Below are positions 1 through 9,300 of a stretch of DNA of 64,000 bases, in pieces. The stretch comes from Streptomyces sp. TLI_146. GTDB lineage: Bacteria > Actinomycetota > Actinomycetes > Streptomycetales > Streptomycetaceae. How positions within the stretch are numbered: position 1 is the first letter of the stretch; each line of letters opens with the position of its first letter. The translations under genes and the position numbers were made by a program. The notes beneath the pieces are model-generated. The model was not told where the DNA came from and did no database searches. It was given only the letters and a program-made list of their open reading frames with translations. The stretch covers positions 5,952,001 through 6,016,000 of the forward strand of contig NZ_PJMX01000001.1 of assembly GCF_002846415.1 (NCBI RefSeq). The letters run 5' to 3'.

Positions 1-471
1 CGCCTGCTCCTTCCACTCCTGCTTGGCGCGCTTGAACTCCTCCTTGGCCTGCTGCCAGGTCTCGCCCTCACCGGAGTTGCCGGCCCGTGCCTCGCGCGCC
101 TGGCGGCGCATGTCGTCGCGCAGGTCGCCCGCCGCGCCCCGGACATCCGCGCGGATCTCCGCCGCGAGCTCCGAGACCGACTCGCGGATCTCCAGCTCCA
201 GGTCGGCCAGCTCGCCGCTGCGGCCCGCGAGTTCGGCGCGGCCCGCGTCGGTGATCGAGTACACCTTGCGGCCGCCCTCGGTGGTGTGGGTGACCAGACC
301 CTCCGCCTCCAGCTTGGCGAGCCGCGGGTAGACCGTGCCGGCGCTCGGCGCGTACAGCCCCTGGAAGCGCTCCTCCAGGAGGCGGATCACCTCGTACCCG
401 TGGCGCGGGGCCTCGTCGAGCAGCTTGAGGAGGTAGAGCCGCAGACGGCCGTGGGCGAAGACGGGGGGCAT
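1..471 (-). CDS. PadR family transcriptional regulator (3' part missing)
   Basis: The gene begins with ATG at 471 and runs off the window's left edge, so the C-terminus is missing. The visible 157 residues open with a PadR winged helix (LRLYLLKLLDEAPRHGYEVI, then TVYPRLAKLEAEGLV and a wing GGRKVYSITDAGR). A long charged helical tail follows, beginning near ELADLELEIRESVSEL, as expected for the PadR dimerisation arm. The start lies one base after the stop of the upstream DUF4097 gene, so the two form an operon transcribed leftward. PadR plus DUF4097 is a common actinobacterial pair in which PadR usually represses its own operon. The near-perfect dyad at 1370-1398 is the likely operator. Confidence 0.85.
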   Translation of the reverse strand, partial: MPPVFAHGRLRLYLLKLLDEAPRHGYEVIRLLEERFQGLYAPSAGTVYPRLAKLEAEGLVTHTTEGGRKVYSITDAGRAELAGRSGELADLELEIRESVSELAAEIRADVRGAAGDLRDDMRRQAREARAGNSGEGETWQQAKEEFKRAKQEWKEQA

Positions 472-472
472 G

Positions 473-1336
473 TCAGAGCACCTTCTCGGTCGAGGGGGCG
501 GCCGGCTCCGCCGGGTCGTGCGGCTCGGGGCGGCGCAGCAGCGCGAGCGAACCCGAGACCGTGGTCGCCCGCAGCGTGCCCCGGCCCGCCCCCAGCGTCC
601 CGGTGATCCGCTTCGCTCCCCACTGCCCGCTGACCCGCAGGTCGTCGAAGGCGTTGGAGACCGCGCCGCTGGTGGTGTTCGCCTCCACCCTGGCGTCCGC
701 CGCCGGGTGCTCCAGGCGGATCGCGATCTCGCCGGAGACCGTGGTCAGCTGGACGTCGGCGGGCTTCCCGGACGGGTCGAGGTCGAGCACCATGTCGCCG
801 CTGACCGACTCCGCCCGTACGGACGTGGCCGCGCCCTCGATCACCGTGAGGTCGCCGGAGACCGACTGGAAGCGGAGGTCGCCGGTGACGGCCTGGGCCT
901 CCACGTTCCCGGAGACGGTCTCCGCGCGGACCGAGCCGGACAGGCCGACGAGCGTGGTGTCGCCGGTGACGCCGCGTACGTCCGTACGCCCCCGGATCCC
1001 GGAGACCACGGCGGTCGCGCCGACCACGCCGACCTCGACGCCGCACGCGGAGGGCACGGTGAGCGAGACGACCGCGCTGCGCCGCCAGCCCTTGCGGTCG
1101 AACCACTTGAGGAAGCCCTTCCAGGGCAGGTCCTCGTAGGCGACAGTGAGCGTCCCGCCCCGCTGGGTGACGATCAGCGGCGGTCCGTCGAGCGCGGACA
1201 CCTCCAGGCGCGCGGAACCTTCCTCGGTCCCCACGACGTTCACCGTTCCGTTGACGATCCGCACGTTGAGCGCGGTCACCGGAGCGTCGAAGGTGAGTGT
1301 GCGCGGCTCCTCGACGGTCCACGTCGACTCGGCCAT
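473..1336 (-). CDS. DUF4097 family beta-strand repeat protein
   Basis: 287 residues starting MAESTWTVEEPRTL, with GGGAGGG as ribosome site. The C-terminal two thirds is a run of short beta repeats with recurring TVSG/SVSGD/VTGD motifs (for example VRAETVSGNVEAQAVTGDLR), the signature of DUF4097 right-handed beta-helix-like adhesin folds. There is no signal peptide or membrane segment, so it is probably cytoplasmic. It is the first gene of a two-gene operon with the PadR regulator one base downstream. The family has no established biochemical role; its constant pairing with PadR suggests a stress-inducible function. The family call is firm, the function is unknown. Confidence 0.85.
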   Translation of the reverse strand: MAESTWTVEEPRTLTFDAPVTALNVRIVNGTVNVVGTEEGSARLEVSALDGPPLIVTQRGGTLTVAYEDLPWKGFLKWFDRKGWRRSAVVSLTVPSACGVEVGVVGATAVVSGIRGRTDVRGVTGDTTLVGLSGSVRAETVSGNVEAQAVTGDLRFQSVSGDLTVIEGAATSVRAESVSGDMVLDLDPSGKPADVQLTTVSGEIAIRLEHPAADARVEANTTSGAVSNAFDDLRVSGQWGAKRITGTLGAGRGTLRATTVSGSLALLRRPEPHDPAEPAAPSTEKVL

Positions 1337-1369
1337 GGCTCTGCCCTCCCTGGGCGGGTCATACGCAAC

Positions 1370-1398
1370 ATATCGCGTCTACTTGATAGACACGATAT
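1370..1398. promoter_or_regulatory. Dyad operator upstream of DUF4097-PadR operon
   Basis: The left arm ATATCGCGTCTA (1370-1381) and right arm TAGACACGATAT (1387-1398) are reverse complements at 11 of 12 positions, separated by CTTGA. The dyad sits 34 bases upstream of the DUF4097 start in an AT-rich stretch unlike its surroundings. Its position and symmetry fit a PadR autoregulatory operator overlapping the promoter. Confidence 0.65.
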
Positions 1399-1481
1399 AT
1401 CGCGGATGGGGGAAGTCAAGGAGGCGTCCGGGAATGGAGGCTGGTGGGTGGAAACGGGTGAATTGCCCTAGCGTATGGATC

Positions 1482-2306
1482 ATGTCCAGCGTCTCGGGCG
1501 CCGCCCCCGCATCCGCCCCCGGAGCCCTGCTGCTGTGCCGCGCCGAGCCCGCGGCCGTCCGGCCCGCCGCGCACCTGCTGCGCGAGCGGATGCTGCTCGC
1601 CCCGGCCGGGGACGGCTGGAGCGTGCTCGTCCCGGCGACCAAGCCGTGGCGGAACGGCGTCGACCCGGTCGACCAGGTGCTCGCCGGGTGGGCGGCCGCA
1701 CTGGCCGTCGGCGCGAGCTGGCCCGTCGTGGCGCTCTGGTGGGACGAGGGGCGGGCCGGGTACACGCTGGCGTCCGGGTTCCGCCGCACGGTCGGCTATG
1801 TGTGGCTGGCCGACGGGACGGCGGCGGGGGAGGACGAGGCGATGCGTACGTTCGCGGCGCGGCTGGGGCTCGATCCCGTGCTCGACCTGGAGGAGCTCGA
1901 CCGGCTCACCCGGCCCGATCCGGCGGCCGACGCGCGGGCCCGGCTGCTCGGCCTCACCGCCGTGCTCGCCCGGGCGGGCGTCGCGCTGCCGGCCGGACTG
2001 TCGCCCGGTGAGCCCGCGGACCGGCTGCTGACGGTCGCGGCGGCGACGGGGGCGGAACCGGTGGAGTGGTCGGGCTGGCGGGACGCCGTCCGCGCGGAGC
2101 TCGACGTGGTGGAGGGCGGAGTGCTGGGGCCGTGGCTGATGGGGCCCCGGGCGCGGGTGCTCGGGGCCGCCCAGGTGGCGGCGGGGGTGCCGCTGGTGGG
2201 GTGGGGGCTGGCCCGGCGCAGCGGCGGCTGGACGGTCGCCGGGGTCGTCCTGCTCGCCCATGGGGCGCTGGGGCTGACGTACGACCGGGTGCGCGGGCGG
2301 GAGTGA
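1482..2306 (+). CDS. Conserved hypothetical protein with C-terminal hydrophobic segment
   Basis: 274 residues from ATG 1482 (MSSVSGAAPASAPGALLLC). The reading frame stays open further upstream to 1146, but that part lies opposite DUF4097 and is not convincing. The N-terminal half contains W/V-rich globular segments (WPVVALWWDEGRAGYTL). The middle is Ala/Arg-rich helix, and a Gly/Val/Ala hydrophobic stretch near residues 240-265 (GWTVAGVVLLAHGALGLTY) could be a membrane anchor. I do not recognise a named domain. It is divergent from the PadR operon and convergent with the small gene at 2416-2598. Start choice is moderately uncertain because the ribosome site is weak. Confidence 0.6.
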   Translation: MSSVSGAAPASAPGALLLCRAEPAAVRPAAHLLRERMLLAPAGDGWSVLVPATKPWRNGVDPVDQVLAGWAAALAVGASWPVVALWWDEGRAGYTLASGFRRTVGYVWLADGTAAGEDEAMRTFAARLGLDPVLDLEELDRLTRPDPAADARARLLGLTAVLARAGVALPAGLSPGEPADRLLTVAAATGAEPVEWSGWRDAVRAELDVVEGGVLGPWLMGPRARVLGAAQVAAGVPLVGWGLARRSGGWTVAGVVLLAHGALGLTYDRVRGRE

Positions 2307-2415
2307 GCGGGTTCGGTTGCCCCTGTTCCGCCCCGCGGAACGCCTGCCGCAACGGATGACGGATGGGGAACGGTCGCCTCAGGCGTACCGACCCGTCCCC
2401 CTCGTCCGGCCGGAC

Positions 2416-2598
2416 CTACTCGTCCTCGTCCTCGTCGTCCAGGCGGGCCAGCCACGTGGCCAGGCGTTCCACCGGGACCTCGAAGTCGGGGTTCAGGTCG
2501 ACGAACGTACGCAGCTGGTCGGCAAGCCACTCGAAGGTGACCTCCTCCTCGCCGCGCCGCTTCGCCAGCTCCTCGATGCCGCGGTCGGTGAAGTACAC
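2416..2598 (-). CDS. Small conserved protein, DUF6104-like
   Basis: 60 residues if GTG 2598 is the start (M-YFTDRGIEELAKRRGEEEV, ending in an acidic DDEDEDE tail). That start is preceded by AGGAG seven bases upstream; an open extension to 2667 lacks a ribosome site. The pattern (YFTDRGIEEL, then EEVTFEWLAEQL-like helix and FEVPVERLATWLARLD) matches a small protein that is very widespread in Streptomyces and is catalogued as DUF6104. Function is unknown. It is convergent with the hypothetical gene at 1482-2306 and divergent from the VMAP-type operon. Confidence 0.75.
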   Translation of the reverse strand: MYFTDRGIEELAKRRGEEEVTFEWLADQLRTFVDLNPDFEVPVERLATWLARLDDEDEDE

Positions 2599-2732
2599 AA
2601 CGTGCTCCTGGGGTGCTCCGGATGTTCCCCTCCAGGGTATCCGGCGCGGTGAAGGGGTCCCGTGCAACCGTTCGGCAGATTACCCTCGTCATCTCAAGTC
2701 AGGGGAATATGCGACTGGTTGAGGGGGCGGCC

Positions 2733-3119
2733 ATGGCGCAGGTGCGGGAGATCGAGTTGCCGGGCGGGGCCGTGGTGCTCGCCCGGGTGTCCACCGCCGG
2801 GGGGTACGCGGCGGACGACGACGACGTCGGGGTGATCGAGAAGGCGGTCGCCAAGGTGGAGCGGCTCGGTGAGCTCATCGAGGGCGTCGGGCGTTCCGTG
2901 CTCGACGCGGCCGCCGCCGTGCGGCCCGACGAGGCGAGCATCAGCTTCGGCATCGAGCTGTCCGCCAACGCCGGGGCGGCCGTCGCGATCCTCGCGGACG
3001 GGGAGGCCAAGGCGTCCCTCCAGGTCACGCTGACCTGGCGGTCGGCGGACCAGGCTGCGCCCCCGCTGCCGAACCCGCCCCTCACGGCCCCGGCCCCCGG
3101 CGGCTCGCCCGATGCCTGA
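2733..3119 (+). CDS. Trypsin-co-occurring (Trypco1 / CU044_2847-like) small protein
   Basis: 128 residues from ATG 2733 (MAQVREIELPGG), preceded by GAGGGGG. The order is a beta strand (EIELPGGAVVLARV), an acidic loop, a helix (VEKAVAKVERLGELIEGVGRS), strands with SISFGIELSANAGAAVAILADGEA, and a Pro-rich tail. This matches the small Trypco1 family that accompanies trypsin-like proteases in actinobacterial conflict operons. Its stop overlaps the next gene's ATG by eight bases, so translation is probably coupled. By context it is an accessory or sensor for the protease. No catalytic residues are apparent. Confidence 0.7.
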   Translation: MAQVREIELPGGAVVLARVSTAGGYAADDDDVGVIEKAVAKVERLGELIEGVGRSVLDAAAAVRPDEASISFGIELSANAGAAVAILADGEAKASLQVTLTWRSADQAAPPLPNPPLTAPAPGGSPDA

Positions 3120-5079
3120 GTACGCCCCCGACCCCTTCATCGACGATCTGGCGCGCTCGGCCACTGTCCACCTGCTCCCGGACGGTGGCGGCACGATGTG
3201 GGGCAGCGGATTCTTCGTCGCCCCCGGCTGGGTGCTGACCTGCGCGCACGTCCTGCGGCCGCATCTGGCCCGGGACCGGGAGAAGGTCTTCCACGTCGGC
3301 AGCGACCGGCTCGGCGACCCGCTGCCCGCACGGCTCGCGGCCTGGCTGGTCGACGACGACCTGCGCGACGACATCCCCGTCGAACAGGACCTGGCGCTCG
3401 TCCGGCTCCTCGACGACGACGTGGAGCACGAGTGCGTCTGGCTCAGCGACTGCGCCGAGCCGCCCGCCGCGAGCGGCGCCGTCGTCTACGGGTTCAAGCC
3501 CGAGGGGCGCCCGGAGCGCTGGCACAGCTCCATCGACATCCGTACGTACGACGGGAGTTACGGGCTCCGGTTCAGCGAGGTCGAGTTCCCCAAAGGGGTC
3601 TCCGGCGGGCCGGTGCTCGATCCGCAGACCGGCGCCGTGGTCGCCGTGATGAAGTCCCGCCGGATCGAGCGCGACGGCGGCCGGGCCATCGCCCTCCCGG
3701 CGCTGCGCCGCTTCGGCGACCTCTACCGGACCGTGCTCGCCGAGCACGACCGGTGGCACGGCGGCGAGCCCAGACTCAGCGGCTACAACACCTGGGTCGA
3801 CCGGCAGCAGAACTTACCCGCGGCCGGGCTGCACCACACGCCCGAGCAGTGGAGCCCGTACGACCGGCGCACCGCCCTGCACCTGCTCGCCTCCGTGCCC
3901 GGGCCCGGCGGGGTGCCGCCGGTCGCCAAGCTGGCGCGCAAGGCACGCGGCGGGATCGCGCCGCCGGGCAGCCTGCCCGACCCGCGCACCTGGCGCGACG
4001 GCCACGGACTGCTCTACGAGGCGCACCGCCCGATGCACGCCATCGCCTTCCTGCACTACCTCAAGCTCGTCGTCGAGTACGAGCGCGGGCGCGGCGGCGA
4101 CCCGGCGCGGCTGGACGCCTGGGTGAGCGAGCGGCTGCGCGGGGTCCCGCCCGTGATGCACACCGTGGTCACCGAGGCCCGGCTGCCCGAGGGGCTGCTG
4201 CCGCTGCTCGGGCCCGGCGCGCCCGAGGAGATCCTGACCGTACTGCCCTACCCCACCGTCGAGCGCGGCGGCGCCGTCGTCACCGTAGAGCTGGAGCCGC
4301 TCTCCGACGCGCCCGACCGGTTCTACTGGCGCATCCGGGTGCACGACGGCGACCGGGAGGGCTCCAGACCCGTGGCCGAGGAGTGCAGCGGCGAGGGGGT
4401 GGCCCCCGGCGAGCTGATCCGGCGGCTGCGCCGGCACCTGATCACCGCGTTCCAGAGCGTCGACACCGACGACTGCCCCGCACCCCTCGAAGTCGCCCTG
4501 CCCGCCGACCACTTCGACACCGCCGTGCACCGCTGGCAGCTCACCGAGATCGGGCGCCTGTACCGGCCGCCCTACCTCGGGGTGCAGCGCCGGGTGGTGC
4601 TGCGCGACCTCGACCGGCGCGGCGAGGCGGACCCCGAGTGGCGCGAGCGCTGGGACGGGCTGATGGCCGCCGAGGAGCTGGCCGCGGTGCCCGCACCGCT
4701 CCCGGGGAAGGCACCGAGGCTGCGCCACTTCGCCGAGCTGGAGCCGGGCGCGGTGCCGGTGCTGTGCCGGCCCGCCGGGCGCGGGGTGGGCGGCGCCGCC
4801 ATGCGGGCGGCCCTGGAGGCCGGGCACGGCGTGGCGCTCTGGCACACCGACAGCCACCCCGAACAGGGCTGCCACGACCGCTGCGTGGCCCTGCGCGCGG
4901 GGGCGGCCGATCTGCTCGGGCAGGCGAAGGACCCCACTGAACTCCCGGACCGGCTGCGCCGTATCAGGGAGGAGATCAGCGATTCCAAGGATGCCCAGCA
5001 CTGGGCGGAGGGTGTGGCGATGCTCTACGACGACCCGGGACGGCCGCTGCCGGACTACGAGCGGGTGGACGCTCCGTGA
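3112..5079 (+). CDS. Trypsin-like serine protease with VMAP C-terminal domain
   Basis: 655 residues. Residues about 14-205 form a trypsin/HtrA-like domain with the full triad: His46 in TCAHVL, Asp93 in EQDLALVRL and Ser164 in KGVSGGPVLD. There is no signal peptide, so it acts in the cytoplasm. A middle helical region (about 215-345) is followed by a C-terminal domain (about 370-650) with alternating strands and a VALWHTD...H..C segment, resembling the vWA-MoxR-associated protein (VMAP-C) domain. In such systems VMAP links an effector, here a protease, to a MoxR ATPase and a vWA protein; both follow immediately. Protease activity is strongly indicated; the target is unknown. Confidence 0.8.
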   Translation: MPEYAPDPFIDDLARSATVHLLPDGGGTMWGSGFFVAPGWVLTCAHVLRPHLARDREKVFHVGSDRLGDPLPARLAAWLVDDDLRDDIPVEQDLALVRLLDDDVEHECVWLSDCAEPPAASGAVVYGFKPEGRPERWHSSIDIRTYDGSYGLRFSEVEFPKGVSGGPVLDPQTGAVVAVMKSRRIERDGGRAIALPALRRFGDLYRTVLAEHDRWHGGEPRLSGYNTWVDRQQNLPAAGLHHTPEQWSPYDRRTALHLLASVPGPGGVPPVAKLARKARGGIAPPGSLPDPRTWRDGHGLLYEAHRPMHAIAFLHYLKLVVEYERGRGGDPARLDAWVSERLRGVPPVMHTVVTEARLPEGLLPLLGPGAPEEILTVLPYPTVERGGAVVTVELEPLSDAPDRFYWRIRVHDGDREGSRPVAEECSGEGVAPGELIRRLRRHLITAFQSVDTDDCPAPLEVALPADHFDTAVHRWQLTEIGRLYRPPYLGVQRRVVLRDLDRRGEADPEWRERWDGLMAAEELAAVPAPLPGKAPRLRHFAELEPGAVPVLCRPAGRGVGGAAMRAALEAGHGVALWHTDSHPEQGCHDRCVALRAGAADLLGQAKDPTELPDRLRRIREEISDSKDAQHWAEGVAMLYDDPGRPLPDYERVDAP

Positions 5080-5237
5080 CCCTGTCCTCGGCCCCGCCCC
5101 GCGCGGGCACGCCGTGCGCCGCCGTGCGCCCGGTCAAGCGCCGCTGTGACCGCCCGTGCGTCCGCCCGCCCAGGTGCTGTCCGGAAAACGCATTTCGGCG
5201 GCCCGGGAGTGGGTACCTTCCGACTGGACCTCGACTC

Positions 5238-5267
5238 GCAACGACACGTGGCGCAACGACACGTGGC
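5238..5267. repeat. 15-bp perfect tandem repeat before the MoxR gene
   Basis: GCAACGACACGTGGC occurs twice head to tail (5238-5252 and 5253-5267). Each copy contains the palindrome CACGTG. It lies in the 229-base gap between the protease gene and the MoxR start, 41 bases before ATG 5309. A repeated regulator-binding site is plausible; no -35/-10 pair is obvious. Confidence 0.55.
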
Positions 5268-5308
5268 CTACAAGTGGTGCCCCGCCGACCGTCGACGAGG
5301 AGCGAGCG

Positions 5309-6310
5309 ATGGACGACTGGCTGATCTACCGAGGCTTCGGGGCACCGGATCCGGAGCGGATCCGTGCGCTGCCCCCGCCGCCCCGCTGGCGCACCTTCGG
5401 CGGCGAGCCGCGCCCGTACACGGTCCCGGACATTGACATCGCCTCCAAGCGCCGGCTCGGCGACCGCGTCTCCGAGCTGTCCGCGCACGACGCCGAGACC
5501 CTCCAGCTGATCAACGCCGCGCTGTATCTGCGCCGCCCGCTGCTGATCACCGGCGAGCCCGGTTCCGGTAAGTCGACGCTGGCGCACTCCATCGCGTACG
5601 AACTGGGCCTCGGCCGGGTCCTGCAGTGGCCCATCATCAGCCGCACCGAGCTCAAGGACGGGCTCTACACGTACGACGCCATCGGGCGGCTGCACGACGC
5701 GCAGCTCTCCGACGGCCAGGCCGACGACATCGGCCGCTACATCCGGCTCGGCCCCCTCGGCACCGCGCTGCTGCCCGCCAAGCGGCCGCGCGTGCTGCTC
5801 ATCGACGAGCTCGACAAGAGCGACATCGACCTGCCCAACGACCTGCTGAACGTGCTGGAGGAGGGCGAGTTCCCGCTGCCCGAGCTGGAGCGGATCGCCG
5901 ACCGGCCGGGCCGTGACGTGGTGAAGGTCCTCACCGACGACGGACAGCGGGTCGAGGTGCCGAACGGCAAGATCAGCTGCCAGGCGTTCCCGATCACCGT
6001 CCTGACCAGCAACGGGGAGCGCGACTTCCCGGCGCCGCTGCTGCGCCGCTGCATCCATCTGCACCTGGAGCCGCCGCGCGAGGAGCGCCTCGCGGCCTTC
6101 GTCCAGGCGCACTTCGGGGCCGGCGCCGACGAGCGCAACGTCGATCTGCTCAGCCGGTTCACCCGCGACGACGGCGACGGCGAACTGCGCCCCACCGACC
6201 AGCTCCTGAACGCCATCTTCCTCACCCAGCAGATGACCGAGGAGGGGCCGGAGCGGCGCCAGGAGATAGCCGAGCTGCTGCTGCGGCCGCTGGACACCAG
6301 GCAGCGGTGA
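5309..6310 (+). CDS. MoxR-type AAA+ ATPase of VMAP system
   Basis: 333 residues from ATG 5309 (MDDWLIYRGFG), preceded by GAGGAG. The longer open frame from 5156 has no ribosome site. Walker A is GEPGSGKST at 82-90; Walker B VLLIDELDKSD starts near 162. A sensor-type segment ITVLTSNGERDFPAPLLRRC supplies the arginine-finger region. This is the compact MoxR class found with vWA and VMAP partners. Ring ATPases of this kind remodel or gate a partner protein; the client is probably the adjacent vWA protein, whose start overlaps this stop (GTGA). Unlike the upstream overlaps, it is preceded by a 229-base gap with its own repeat, so a second promoter is possible. Confidence 0.85.
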   Translation: MDDWLIYRGFGAPDPERIRALPPPPRWRTFGGEPRPYTVPDIDIASKRRLGDRVSELSAHDAETLQLINAALYLRRPLLITGEPGSGKSTLAHSIAYELGLGRVLQWPIISRTELKDGLYTYDAIGRLHDAQLSDGQADDIGRYIRLGPLGTALLPAKRPRVLLIDELDKSDIDLPNDLLNVLEEGEFPLPELERIADRPGRDVVKVLTDDGQRVEVPNGKISCQAFPITVLTSNGERDFPAPLLRRCIHLHLEPPREERLAAFVQAHFGAGADERNVDLLSRFTRDDGDGELRPTDQLLNAIFLTQQMTEEGPERRQEIAELLLRPLDTRQR

Positions 6311-9300
6311 CCCCGATGACCGCCGCCCGGGGCCCGCGCCCCGCCGAGAGCGCCGTGAGCTCCACGCTCACGGCCCTCGTGGCGCGCCTTCGGGAGGCGG
6401 AGATCCAGCCGACCGCCCAGGAGCTGGCGGACGCGCTGTGGCTGGCGGGCTTCGCCGGGCCGCTCACCCGGCCCCGGCCGCAGGTCCCGGACGCGGGGCG
6501 GCCCGTCGACTCCGGGCCCGCGGTCAAGCCGCCGGACCCCGTTGACGACACGGGCCCCGCCACCGCCGAGCGCGTCCCCGAACAGGGCGGCTCCGGCGGG
6601 CCCGCGGTCCGTCCGTACGAGGGCCGGGCCGATCTGTTCACCCCCGGGCCCGGCACCGGACCCGGTCCGGGCGGCGACGCCGGGGGCGCACCGGACGGCT
6701 CCGACGGGGTGCGGGTGGCCGCGCCCGCCGCCGCCACCCTGCCCGAACCCCTCGCCCTGCAACGGGCGTTGCGCCCCCTCCAGTACTACCGCCCGCCCGC
6801 CCGCACCACCGGCAGCCGCCTCGACGAGCAGGCCACCGCCGACCGGGCGGCCGACACCGGGCTGATCCTCCCGGTGCTCAGGCCCGACCGCCGCCGCCAG
6901 GCCCGGCTCGCCCTGCTGATGGACGTGTCCTCCTCGACCGTGGTGTGGGAGCAGACCTTCGACGAGCTGCGCCAGGTCTGCGAGCGGGCCGGGGCCTTCC
7001 GCGAGGTGCAGCTGCACTATCTGCACGAGGGCGCCGACGGACGGCCGCGCGTCGGCTCCGGCGTCGCCCCCGGCGGGCACCTCGCCGACCCCTCCCAGTT
7101 CTGGGACCCGGCCGGACGGCAGCTCACCCTGCTGCTCAGCGACTGCGCGGGCCCCATGTGGCGCAGCGGGCAGCTGCACCGGCTGCTGTACGGCTGGGCG
7201 CGCACCGCCCCGCTCGCCGTGGTCCAGCCGCTGCCGCAGCGCATGTGGCGCTCCACCCACCTGCCCACCCGGCAGGGCGTGCTGCGGCGCCGCGAAGGCC
7301 CGGCCGGGCGCCTGGAGTTCCGGCCGCGCAGGCCCGAGCGGGGCCGCGACGCCAGGGGGATCCCGGTGCCGGTGCTCGCCCTGCGCCAGTCCTCGTTCGG
7401 CGCCTGGGCGCGGCTGGTGAGCGGCTCCACCGAGCAGACCATGGAGGCCGCGGTCGGCCGGGTCCGCGCCGACCAGGCCCCGGCCGCCGGAAGCGCCCGC
7501 GCCGAGCGGACGCTCACACCCGCCGAGCGGGTCGCCGCGTTCCGCGCCACCGCCTCGCCCGACGCCGCCCAGCTCGCCGCCTGTCTGTCGGCGGCGCCGC
7601 TGGTGCTGCCCGTGATGCAGCTGGTCCAGCGGGCGATGCTGGTCGACAGCGGGCCCGAGGTGCTGGCCGAGGTGCTGCTCAGCGGGCTGCTGCGGGTCGC
7701 CGACGAGGAGGGCGCCGACCGGGACGCGCTGCCCGGCTACGTCTTCCTGGACGGGGTGCGCGAGGAGCTGTTCGAACATCTCGGCGCCGGGAGCGCGATC
7801 CTCGTGCTCAAGCACTGCTCGGAGTACGTGGAGCGGCGCTACGGGCGGACCGTGCGCAACTTTCCCGCGCTCGCCGCGGCCGTGCTCGCCGGGTCGGTCG
7901 ACCCCGGGGGCAGCGCGCCCGCCGGGCCGTCCGACGACTCCCGGCTGCGGCCCTTCGCCCGGGTCTCGGCGCAGGTGCTGCGGCGCTTCGGCAGGCCCGA
8001 CCAGTTCGTCCGGCCGGGCGGCGCCGACGGCGCCGGCTCGCGCGAGCTGTCCGAGCGCGCCCGCGACTGCCTGGACCGGTTCCGCTCGTACGGCACGGTC
8101 CGCGACCTCGACATGGGCGTCCAGCTGCTCGCCGCCGCCGTGCGGGGCGAGCGGCGGATCGCCGAACGGGCGTATCTGTACGGCGAGTTGGCGCAGGCGC
8201 TGCTGCTGCGCTGGGAGCTGCGGCGGCTCGGCGAGGACCTGGGCGAGGCCCTGAACGCCGTGGAGAACGCGCTGCCGCACGAGCGCCGCGCCCATCTGAC
8301 CCTCGCCCGGATCCTGGAGGCGATGGCGGACGAGGCGGAGTCGGGCCGGGCGGGCGCGGACGAGGCGTGGTGGCTGACGGCGAAGGCCCGGGTGCGGGCG
8401 GAGTCCGGTAGCGAAGGGGAGGGCACGCAAGCGGGGGGCGGCGCGGCGGTCCTGGTCGAGCGCACGGCCCACGAGGTCGCCCTGGAGTTCCTCAACCGCG
8501 CCCACAACAGCCTCGCCCTGATCGGCGGGATCCCCCCGGCCTCCGCCGCCCAGCGCGCCGACTGGCGGGCCGCCTCGCTGGCCCGGGTCCGGGTGCTGCG
8601 CCGGCTCGCGGAGCTGGAGCCGAGGTGGACGGGCGGCTGCCTGGACACCGCGGTCCAGGTCGCCGACGCGCTCCTGAGGGAGGACCGCACCGCCGACGTC
8701 CTGCTGCTGCGCGGCGCGCTGCTGCTCGCCCTCGCCCGCCACGCGGCCGCCGGACCCGGCGAGGAGGCGCGGCTCACCGCCCGTGCGTACGCCGACCGGG
8801 CCGCCAAGGACCTCTACGCCGGGTTCGAGACCCTGGCGCCGGGCTCGGTCACCGACGCCGAGGTCAGCCGGGCCTGGCTGGACGTCGCCGACGCCGTGGA
8901 GCTCAGCCAGGCCGAGTCCGACGACGCCGTCCGGCTGACCGTCCTCCAGGCCCTCGACCAGGCCCGCCGCTACGCCGGCCCCGACCGCGAGGCCCAGGCC
9001 GTGTGCCTGCTGCGGATGGCGAAGGTGCTGCGCGAGCGGTACGAGTCGACCCGCAGCCGCACCCACCTCGACTCGGCGGTGGTGGCCTGGTCGGAGGCGC
9101 TGGAGCTGATGGGCACCGACGACCCGCGCCGCGCCGCCGCCTTCACCGAGCTCGGCGGCGCGCTCACCGCGCGGGCCCGGGCCAAGGAGTCCGTCGACGA
9201 CGCCCGGGGCGCGGTGCGCGCGCTGCGCCGGGCGCTCGACGAGACCTCCGAGTCCGACCCCGAACTCGCCCGCCGGCGCTATCTGCTGGGCGCCGCCCAC

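Noticed and set aside
2325..2341. Terminator GTTCCGC-CCC-GCGGAAC between the hypothetical and DUF6104-like genes
   Set aside because: A 7-bp stem with a three-base loop is short for this genome's terminators; left out as a feature for weak support.
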